Below, piece by piece: positions 36,714 through 46,626 of a stretch of 64,000 bases of DNA. The DNA is taken from NCBI GenBank assembly GCA_947493455.1, contig CANLRB010000020.1, forward strand, positions 28,625 through 92,624, read 5' to 3'. The stretch comes from an uncultured Pseudoalteromonas sp. (GTDB lineage Bacteria; Pseudomonadota; Gammaproteobacteria; Enterobacterales; Alteromonadaceae). Made by a program: the position numbers and the translations under genes. The notes below the pieces were generated by a model, which was given only the letters and a program-made list of their open reading frames with translations, did not search any database and was not told the origin of the DNA. The first letter of the stretch is position 1. Every line of letters begins with the position of its first letter.

Positions 36714-37547
36714 CTAATTAATAATAGGCCTTCCAGCGACAAAGTTTTGTAACGCCAAGCTATAATTACGACTGACTTTCAGCTCCACATTACCATTTAA
36801 TGCCACTATACTTTCATTGTTGCGAAGTGGCTTAACACTGATAACGTGATTTAAATTGACAATCGTCGACTTATGAATTCGAGCAAACTGCTTTTCATCC
36901 AATAATGACTCTAGCTTTTTCATAGTAATACGAAGGACATGTGTATCGTTGTCAGTGTGTACGCACATATAATCACCCGCAGCATCAACCCACTTAATTT
37001 CTTTTACGGGCACGAATACCTTCTCATTATCACCATTTTTTATTACTATTTCTTGGTTGGACGATATTGGGAGCGGATCCTCAGTTTCTAACCACTCTTC
37101 AATTTTTGAAATTTCTAACCCCGAAGTCTCACCTAGTGCATACAATAACTTAAACTTTTCTTTTTCTGCTTGGTGCGGGTTTTTACGCTCTAGAATTCGC
37201 GAAACTGTTTTTTGTAAACGACCTAAATTAGCGGGTTTTAACACATAGTCAATTGCATTAAGTTCAAAAGCCTCAATGGCATATTCGCTATAAGCACTAA
37301 CAAATACGATCATTGGAATTGTATCAGATTGCATTGCTTGAACCACTTCAATACCGTTAAGCCCTGGTAATTGTAAATCCAAAAACAAAACGTCAGGCGA
37401 TAAGCTTTGACATAACTTTATTGCTTCATCACCATTTTGAGCTTGCCCTATGACCTTAATCTCAGGAATCTTAGCGAGCCTAAGAGCTAACCCTTCAAGC
37501 GCTAATGGTTCATCATCTACGATAACGGCTGTTAGTTTTTTACTCAT
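36714..37547 (-). CDS. LytTR-type response regulator
   Basis: From the ATG at 37545-37547 the protein has 277 residues; the longer frame opening at 37559 overlaps more of the kinase gene and is less likely. An N-terminal receiver (VIVDDEP, phospho-acceptor D57 in LFLDLQLPGLNG, Lys in VLKPAN) is joined to a C-terminal LytTR DNA-binding domain (about 180-275: KWVDAAGDYMCVHT, FARIHKSTIVNLNHV, LKVSRNY). It overlaps the sensor kinase gene by 8 bases, so the two form a pair. Lying just upstream of the GH16 gene on the same strand, it is the best candidate regulator of the beta-glucan genes. Confidence 0.94.
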   Translation of the reverse strand: MSKKLTAVIVDDEPLALEGLALRLAKIPEIKVIGQAQNGDEAIKLCQSLSPDVLFLDLQLPGLNGIEVVQAMQSDTIPMIVFVSAYSEYAIEAFELNAIDYVLKPANLGRLQKTVSRILERKNPHQAEKEKFKLLYALGETSGLEISKIEEWLETEDPLPISSNQEIVIKNGDNEKVFVPVKEIKWVDAAGDYMCVHTDNDTHVLRITMKKLESLLDEKQFARIHKSTIVNLNHVISVKPLRNNESIVALNGNVELKVSRNYSLALQNFVAGRPIIN

Positions 37548-38667
37548 TATAAACCTCATAAGGCATTGTCATAGTTACTGTATTGCCTTTCCCATGTTCG
37601 TGCGACAAATCAACATTGCAGTGACCATTAAACATCACTTCCAGCCTAGATCGCGTATTGCGTAAACCAATCCCAAAGCCTTTGCGCTTTACGTCTTCAA
37701 AAGTTTTGCCTGTATCGGTTATCTCAATGACGAGCTGTTCGCCTTTTTTGGAGGCAGTAAAAAATATGTCACCTCCTTCTTTACTGGGTTCTACAGCATA
37801 CTTAACAGCATTTTCTATAATTGGCTGGCAAAGCATGTTAGGTAATACACATTGCAATACGTCGTCATCGATATCAAAGTTTACTTTTAAACGGTTACCG
37901 AAACGTACTTTCTCGATCGATAAATAAAGTTGTAAAAGATCTAGCTCATCCTTTAAAGAACTTTTGGTCTGTTTCGTTGCTCGCAAAGAATAGCGAAAAA
38001 AGTCACACAACTTATCAAGCATTTCAGATGCAGTGCTATTCTCTTCCTTAAGAATTAGAGTCGATATCGCATTCATTGTGTTAAACATAAAGTGCGGGTT
38101 TAACTGGTATGTTAGCATTTCAAGCTGTGCATCCTTGGCTTGAGATTGGGCTATCAACAGTTGTTCATGTTCTCTTTGCAACTTGCTGTTGTATAGCATA
38201 ATAAAAAAAACTGAGGTCCAAACGAACATAGTTGCTAACGAAAAGAGTAACCACCCACCGAATTCCAACATATTCCATGCTTGATTCCATTGCTGGTTAT
38301 GCACGATTACTTTATAACAAGCTAGTTTGATAACATTAAATATAAGACCCAGAAGAGCGGCTGATAAAAAGCTCATAATCAGAGTTTGCTGCAGGGTGCG
38401 GTGAATTACTCTCTGAATAAACAGCCATTGAATAAATGAAAGAACAAAACCACTAAGTGTCTCAACAGCTAAGTTTATAATTTGTCCGTTTAGATTAAAA
38501 TCGGGTGATTCAAATTGTGGCCGAATAATCGCAATAAATACCACGGCCATGTAACAACTCCAACCACCAATTTGTAAGCTCCAAAATTGATTTGATAATC
38601 TTTTAAATGCGGATAACTCGAATTCAAGTGGACTTGTTGCGAGATTTTCATTGCCATGAATCTTCAA
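37540..38667 (-). CDS. LytS-type membrane sensor histidine kinase
   Basis: The 375 residues have four predicted membrane helices in the first 160 residues (around 33-50, 66-86, 95-120 and 138-158), a linking helix, and the short His_kinase domain with phospho-acceptor H192 in LNPHFMFNTMNAIS. An ATP-binding domain follows (PNMLCQPIIENAVKYA, GFGIGLRNTRSRL). It partners the LytTR regulator it overlaps. There is little periplasmic sequence, so the signal may be sensed in the membrane or through another protein; BtsS/YpdA-type relatives sense small metabolites. No ligand is shown. Confidence 0.93.
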   Translation of the reverse strand: MKIHGNENLATSPLEFELSAFKRLSNQFWSLQIGGWSCYMAVVFIAIIRPQFESPDFNLNGQIINLAVETLSGFVLSFIQWLFIQRVIHRTLQQTLIMSFLSAALLGLIFNVIKLACYKVIVHNQQWNQAWNMLEFGGWLLFSLATMFVWTSVFFIMLYNSKLQREHEQLLIAQSQAKDAQLEMLTYQLNPHFMFNTMNAISTLILKEENSTASEMLDKLCDFFRYSLRATKQTKSSLKDELDLLQLYLSIEKVRFGNRLKVNFDIDDDVLQCVLPNMLCQPIIENAVKYAVEPSKEGGDIFFTASKKGEQLVIEITDTGKTFEDVKRKGFGIGLRNTRSRLEVMFNGHCNVDLSHEHGKGNTVTMTMPYEVYNE

Positions 38668-38744
38668 AAAGCAGACTCTTTATGTTCGTCGTCTATAAAT
38701 ATTTATTCAAATGAGTTGAATTGGCAAGAAAAATAATTTTGGTG

Positions 38745-38774
38745 ATTGTAAAAAAGCCGCATAAGCGGCTTTTT
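38745..38774 (-). terminator. Intrinsic terminator of eno
   Basis: A ten-base stem (AAAAAGCCGC at 38751-38760 with GCGGCTTTTT at 38765-38774, loop ATAA) gives a T run on the minus strand, 17 bases after the eno stop. Confidence 0.9.
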
Positions 38775-38791
38775 ATAGTTATCAGTTTATA

Positions 38792-40126
<1,335 letters not shown>

Positions 40127-40133
40127 TTATAGA

Positions 40134-40160
40134 CAAAAAAGCCGTGATAAATCACGGCTT
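40134..40160 (-). terminator. Intrinsic terminator between pyrG and eno
   Basis: On the minus strand AAGCCGTGA and TCACGGCTT (40139-40147 and 40152-40160) form a nine-base stem with a four-base loop and a run of six T, directly after the pyrG stop. It implies that eno has its own promoter in the following 50 bases, although some read-through is usual here. Confidence 0.9.
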
Positions 40161-40164
40161 AGTA

Positions 40165-41814
<1,650 letters not shown>

Positions 41815-41894
41815 TCAGGAATAAAATAGATTAACTATGCCTTGAAGGCACATCACCAAACACGCATATCAGGCCGCCACGCTCTAAAACACCA

Positions 41895-41924
41895 AAACAA
41901 AAACACACCTTAATATTAAGGTGT
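41895..41924 (-). terminator. Hairpin with T-rich tail in the pyrG leader (possible attenuator or mazG-operon terminator)
   Basis: ACACCTTAAT-ATTAAGGTGT (41905-41924) is a perfect 20-base palindrome, followed on the minus strand by GTTTTTGTTTT. It is shaped like a weak intrinsic terminator, with an AT-rich stem and an interrupted T run. Because it lies between the predicted pyrG promoter and the pyrG start, it could attenuate pyrG, or end mazG transcripts. Confidence 0.5.
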
Positions 41925-42015
41925 TGTCATTTATTTTTTATTTTTATGTGTTCTATTTAGCCTAGCCGAAACCTATATTTATAGGTAGCTTGGATGTATA
42001 ACAAGACGGGAAAAC

Positions 42016-42044
42016 AGTATACTAAAAGTTCCGCTTTTGCTCAA
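42016..42044 (-). promoter_or_regulatory. Predicted sigma-70 promoter for pyrG
   Basis: On the minus strand -35 TTGAGC (42044-42039) and -10 TATACT (42021-42016) are 17 bases apart. The hexamers match the consensus at 4 and 5 of 6. Transcription would begin near 42009 and give a leader of about 210 bases. Confidence 0.6.
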
Positions 42045-42210
42045 TATGAAATCGTAAAATAAATCTCGGTTTCGGTTAAATAAATTTGGCACCGGTGTCA
42101 ATTTAACTATTTATTATTAATGCATGCTTTTATGTAACCTGCCATATTTTAATATGACGTGATTGCTATTATATATGAGCAGATAACGCTCAATAATGGG
42201 TTTGCGTCGT

Positions 42211-42999
42211 TTATGGTTTATCCTTTTCATTTTTCTTAACCAAATCCCACAGAGCGTCCATTTCTTCTAGGGTACTCTTTTCAAGTGGCTTTTCTGAGAG
42301 CGACTCAACTTGTCGAAAGCGATTACAGAATTTTGAATTAGCACGGCGCAGCAGTTGTTCAGGATCATGACCACCATGTCGTGCAACATTGACCAGCGCG
42401 AACAATAAATCACCAAGCTCTTCTGCACTTTTTTGCGATTCAGGTGCTTTTTCAAGTTCTTCTTTTACTTCCGAAAACTCTTCAGCGACTTTATCTAACG
42501 CACCGGTAACATTAGGCCAATCGAATCCAACATGGGCAACACGTTTTTGTATTTTAGCCGCTTGCGAGAGTGCAGGTAAATGTTTTGGTATATCGGCAAG
42601 TATCGATTTGTCATCGAGCAGATTTCGCTCTTTACTCTTTTGGTATTCCCAGTTATATCGCAAACTTTCGTCATCGGTCGCTTCTGCCTCGCCAAATACA
42701 TGAGGATGACGACGAATGAGCTTATCGCAAATGCCAGCGACGATATCATCAAAGTTGAACAATTGCTGCTCTTGTCCGAGCTGTGCATAAAACACCACTT
42801 GAAATAAAAGATCACCGAGCTCCGCTTTTAACGCCATATAATCTTTGCGCTCGATGGTATCAACAACTTCGTATGCTTCTTCGAGCGTATGAGGTGCTAT
42901 TGACGTAAAGTCTTGTTTTAAATCCCACGGACAGCCACCATCTGGATCACGGAGCTTCGCCATGATATCAAGTAGAGACTGTATACTAGAGTGACTCAT
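42211..42999 (-). CDS. mazG: Nucleoside triphosphate pyrophosphohydrolase MazG
   Basis: This 262-residue all-alpha enzyme hydrolyses NTPs and dNTPs to monophosphates and in E. coli also lowers ppGpp levels. It has two MazG repeats; the first includes the metal-binding EEAYEVVDTIE and ELGDLLFQVVFYAQL, the second EEFSEVKEELE and EELGDLLFALVNVARHGG. It starts 11 bases after relA, so the gene for making the alarmone and the one linked to its decline share an operon. The mazEF toxin pair that lies here in E. coli is absent. Confidence 0.96.
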   Translation of the reverse strand: MSHSSIQSLLDIMAKLRDPDGGCPWDLKQDFTSIAPHTLEEAYEVVDTIERKDYMALKAELGDLLFQVVFYAQLGQEQQLFNFDDIVAGICDKLIRRHPHVFGEAEATDDESLRYNWEYQKSKERNLLDDKSILADIPKHLPALSQAAKIQKRVAHVGFDWPNVTGALDKVAEEFSEVKEELEKAPESQKSAEELGDLLFALVNVARHGGHDPEQLLRRANSKFCNRFRQVESLSEKPLEKSTLEEMDALWDLVKKNEKDKP

Positions 43000-43010
43000 T
43001 CTATTAACCC

Positions 43011-45182
43011 TTAGTGAAAACGTTTAGCTTCAAATACGCCATCAATTTGTGAGATTTTAGCTAATAACTTATTGAGTTTAGACAAATCACTCACTTCAAG
43101 TTTCATTTCAAACAACGCACTTTGATTGGCAGTATTAGTCTGCATATTCATATTGAGTACATTGACTTTTTCATTAGCGAGTACCGCACTAATATCACGC
43201 ATTAGCGCAGGCCTGTCGTGTGCTTCAATACGAATGGTGATTTCGTAGCAATTGGCGACATCTTGCGACCAACTCACATCAATTAAACGCTCTGGGTGAG
43301 TATGTTTTAGTTGAGAAAGCTGTTCACAATCAACGCGATGTACAGCAATACCACGACCTTGCGTAATATAACCACAAATCAAATCACCGGGCACGGGTTG
43401 GCAGCATTTGGCAACATGACTCATTAAGCTACCAACACCATCAACAACAATGCCATTTTTATCGCCCTTACTCTGCGCATGACCGCGACTATGGCGACGA
43501 AACTTTGGCATTTCATCCGTATCGGCATGTTTATTTTGCAAAAAGTTTAATAGCTGCAATAACCTTACATCACCAGCGCCCACAGCAACCATCAAGTCTT
43601 CTATATGATGCAAGTTGAAACGCTCAAGTGCGGGCGTTAAATCTTTATAGGTTAGGTCGAGTTTGGCAAGTTCGGTATCCAAAATCTCCTTGCCCGCAAC
43701 TTGGTTTTTATCACGGTCTTGTTGCTTAAACCAGTGATGTATTTTGGAACGAGCGCGCGATGACTTCACATAACCCAGTGCGGGGTTTAACCAATCCCGG
43801 CTCGGATTTGGCTCTTTTTGTGTCAATATTTCGACTTGATCACCGGTTGATAAGGCATGAGTAAAAGGCACAATTTTACCGAAGACTTTTGCACCAATAC
43901 AACGGTGCCCGACATTCGAGTGAATATAATACGCAAAATCAAGCGGTGTAGAGCCTGTCGGTAAATCTACGATATCACCACGTGGCGTAAAGACATAAAC
44001 CCGGTCTTCGACGACTTGGTTTTTTAATTCCTCAGCAAACTCACGATCATCAACCACCTCTTCTTGCCATTGCAACAACTTGCGCAACCAGCTTATTTTT
44101 TGTTCATAGCCCGAATTTTTGCCCGGTAACGCACCTTCTTTATATAGCCAATGCGCCGCAACACCCAATTCCGCATCTTGGTGCATCGCTTCGGTACGAA
44201 TTTGAATTTCAACGGTTTTACCCTCCGGCCCAAAAACAACCGTGTGAATTGACTGATAACCATTGGATTTTGGTGTGGCAATGTAGTCGTCAAACTCTTT
44301 ATTTAAATGGCGCCAATTAGTGTGAACAATGCCAAGGGCCGCGTAACAATCTTGTAATTGGTCAACTACAACTCGCATCGCTCGAATATCAAACAGTTGG
44401 TCAAACTCATAGTTCTTATTTTGCATTTTTTTATAAATGCTATAAATATGCTTTGGTCGACCATAAACTTGTGCGTTAATGCCTGCTTCAGTCATTTTTT
44501 CTTTAACTAAAGAGACCATTTCCGTCATATACTTTTCGCGCCCTAAGCGTTTATCATCAAGCTGCTTGGCAATGCTTTTATAATCGCTCGGGTGCAGGTA
44601 ACGCAGTGATAAGTCTTCTAGCTCCCACTTAAGTTGGCCAATGCCCAATCGGTTAGCAAGTGGTGCAAATATATTGTCGGTCTCTTTCGCTGCAATGACA
44701 CGCTCTTCTTCGGTCGCATTTTTCAACACACGCAATAGACAAACCTGTTGCGCCAGTTTAATTACGACCGCACGCACATCTTCAACCATTGCCAGTAACA
44801 TTCGGCGAATATTATCTATTTGGGTGCTTCCCTTGCCCTGAAATGATAATGCTCCTAATGCAGCCATCTGCGATACACCGGTCAGTAAATTCGCAACATC
44901 ATTTGAGAAGTGCTTTTTAACATTGTCAATTTCAAGTAAATCAGCAAGGAAAAATGGAGTTAAAAACGCAGTCACTAAGGTTTCACTGTCCATATTCAGT
45001 TCGACCAATATCTCAACAATCTCTTTGCCCTCTTCCACCAACGACGCTTTTTCAAACTGTTGACAAAACGTAAAGACATCAAGCAAAGCCTGTTGTGTTG
45101 CTTCAGGTTGCTCTAACAAATTAAGCCACTGTGAAAAGCTCGTAGGATCTGAAATTAAGTGAGATTGTCGAATCGAGACCAT
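43011..45182 (-). CDS. relA: GTP pyrophosphokinase RelA
   Basis: The 723 residues follow the long RelA/SpoT layout: a pseudo-hydrolase domain (about 50-200), a synthetase domain with GRPKHIYSIYKKMQNK and TPKSNGYQSIHTVV, a TGS domain (VYVFTPRGDIVDLPTGSTPLDFAYYIHSNVGHRC), a zinc-finger-like stretch (CCQPVPGD) and a C-terminal ACT domain. The hydrolase region lacks the HD metal motif (the site reads FQGKGSTQID), which marks RelA, not SpoT. It makes (p)ppGpp on starved ribosomes. Operon rlmD-relA-mazG, with 5- and 11-base gaps. Confidence 0.97.
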   Translation of the reverse strand: MVSIRQSHLISDPTSFSQWLNLLEQPEATQQALLDVFTFCQQFEKASLVEEGKEIVEILVELNMDSETLVTAFLTPFFLADLLEIDNVKKHFSNDVANLLTGVSQMAALGALSFQGKGSTQIDNIRRMLLAMVEDVRAVVIKLAQQVCLLRVLKNATEEERVIAAKETDNIFAPLANRLGIGQLKWELEDLSLRYLHPSDYKSIAKQLDDKRLGREKYMTEMVSLVKEKMTEAGINAQVYGRPKHIYSIYKKMQNKNYEFDQLFDIRAMRVVVDQLQDCYAALGIVHTNWRHLNKEFDDYIATPKSNGYQSIHTVVFGPEGKTVEIQIRTEAMHQDAELGVAAHWLYKEGALPGKNSGYEQKISWLRKLLQWQEEVVDDREFAEELKNQVVEDRVYVFTPRGDIVDLPTGSTPLDFAYYIHSNVGHRCIGAKVFGKIVPFTHALSTGDQVEILTQKEPNPSRDWLNPALGYVKSSRARSKIHHWFKQQDRDKNQVAGKEILDTELAKLDLTYKDLTPALERFNLHHIEDLMVAVGAGDVRLLQLLNFLQNKHADTDEMPKFRRHSRGHAQSKGDKNGIVVDGVGSLMSHVAKCCQPVPGDLICGYITQGRGIAVHRVDCEQLSQLKHTHPERLIDVSWSQDVANCYEITIRIEAHDRPALMRDISAVLANEKVNVLNMNMQTNTANQSALFEMKLEVSDLSKLNKLLAKISQIDGVFEAKRFH

Positions 45183-45187
45183 GTAGC

Positions 45188-46525
45188 CTATTTACTCCTT
45201 TCAAATAACGCCATTGTTTCAATATGTGCGGTATGGGGGAACATATTCATTAAGCCGAGTTTGGCAATCTCAAAACCCGCATCAATGATACATTTTGAAT
45301 CGCGCGCCATTGTCACCGGATCACATGAAACATAAAGGATTTTTTTAAATCGTGCTAATTTTAATTGTGACAAAATTTGCTCCGCGCCCATACGCGAGGG
45401 GTCCAGTAATAGTACATCATAATCAAGCGCAAACCAGCTTTCTTTTGTCATATTTTGTGTTAAATCTTGGCAATAAAAACTCACATTGTCGATTTTATTA
45501 TCAATTGCATTTTTCTTCGCCATTTCAATCGCAAGCGGAACACCTTCAACCCCGACGACAGACTGGCAATTTAGTGCAAGCGGCAGTGAAAAGTTGCCAA
45601 CACCGCAAAATAAATCGAGTACCGATGTGTTCGAGTCTAACTGTAACCAATCACTCGCCTGCGTTAACATAAGCTGGTTAATCTCTTTATTTACTTGAAT
45701 AAAGTTATTGAACTTAAAAGAAAGCGTTAAGTTATAGTCCGACAATCTATAACTGGGGTCATTGGTTTGCATTTCGCAACCACTTTCAAATTTATTATCA
45801 CCAAGATCAAATACTAAAATCCAATTATTAGCCCGACATAACGCTTGAAGTGCTTTTTGGTCACTTTGCGGCAGGCTTGATACACAGCGTAAAATAACAT
45901 AGTGTCCAGACTCAGTACTGCACAATTGAATATGAGAAATCGCAGCGCCTTTTTTCAGCCTTGGTAATTGGTTGCGAAATTCACTAAACACGGTTTCAAA
46001 TGCATGATCGATCACTAAACAGCGATCGATATCCATAATCTTTTTACTACCCTTTTGGCGATAACCCAGCTTAAACTTCTTTTTATTACGATCGTAAAAC
46101 ACCGCAATACGGGCGCTGCGGCGATAAAATTGCGCATTTGCATTAAGCGGCATTTGCCACGGTAAATCGTGTTCTCCTGCGAACTTTTTAAACAGTTGAG
46201 TCACCGCCAATTGTTTTTCGACAAGCTGTTGGTTTTCATCAAGATGCTGCAATTGACATCCACCACATTGGCCATAATGTTGACAAGGAGGTTGCACCCT
46301 ATAAGGACTAGACTTCAGTATTTTTTCTACCTGATAATTATCATAACGATTGCGAACGGCCGTTTGTTTGGCAACGACAACTTCGCCAGGTAACCCACCG
46401 GTGATAAATGACACTTTATTATCGACCCGAGTTACCCCTACCCCTTCATGATTCAGTGATGTTACTGTTAACTGAGACGATTTGAGCGTATTTTTTTTCG
46501 CTTTTGGTTTAAAAAACTGTGCCAT
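45188..46525 (-). CDS. rlmD: 23S rRNA (uracil-1939-C5)-methyltransferase RlmD
   Basis: This 445-residue SAM-dependent enzyme has an N-terminal TRAM domain, four cysteines for an iron-sulfur cluster (CQHYGQCGGC plus CLVID), a SAM-binding block (VLDLFCGVGNFSLPLA) and the catalytic Cys in LYVSCDPVTMARD. It modifies U1939 of 23S rRNA. It heads the rlmD-relA-mazG operon and is divergent from barA, as in E. coli, with 101 bases between the two starts. Confidence 0.97.
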   Translation of the reverse strand: MAQFFKPKAKKNTLKSSQLTVTSLNHEGVGVTRVDNKVSFITGGLPGEVVVAKQTAVRNRYDNYQVEKILKSSPYRVQPPCQHYGQCGGCQLQHLDENQQLVEKQLAVTQLFKKFAGEHDLPWQMPLNANAQFYRRSARIAVFYDRNKKKFKLGYRQKGSKKIMDIDRCLVIDHAFETVFSEFRNQLPRLKKGAAISHIQLCSTESGHYVILRCVSSLPQSDQKALQALCRANNWILVFDLGDNKFESGCEMQTNDPSYRLSDYNLTLSFKFNNFIQVNKEINQLMLTQASDWLQLDSNTSVLDLFCGVGNFSLPLALNCQSVVGVEGVPLAIEMAKKNAIDNKIDNVSFYCQDLTQNMTKESWFALDYDVLLLDPSRMGAEQILSQLKLARFKKILYVSCDPVTMARDSKCIIDAGFEIAKLGLMNMFPHTAHIETMALFERSK

Positions 46526-46626
46526 AGTTCCTACTTAGATTACGCAACAAACGCTGAGATTAATATTGCGCAAAACTATACTTATCTTTACTCTTAGAAT
46601 ATAAAAAACAAAATAGCGACCTATCA

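Noticed and set aside
42999-43011. mazEF toxin-antitoxin genes between relA and mazG
   Set aside because: Only an 11-base gap separates the two genes; nothing is coded there.
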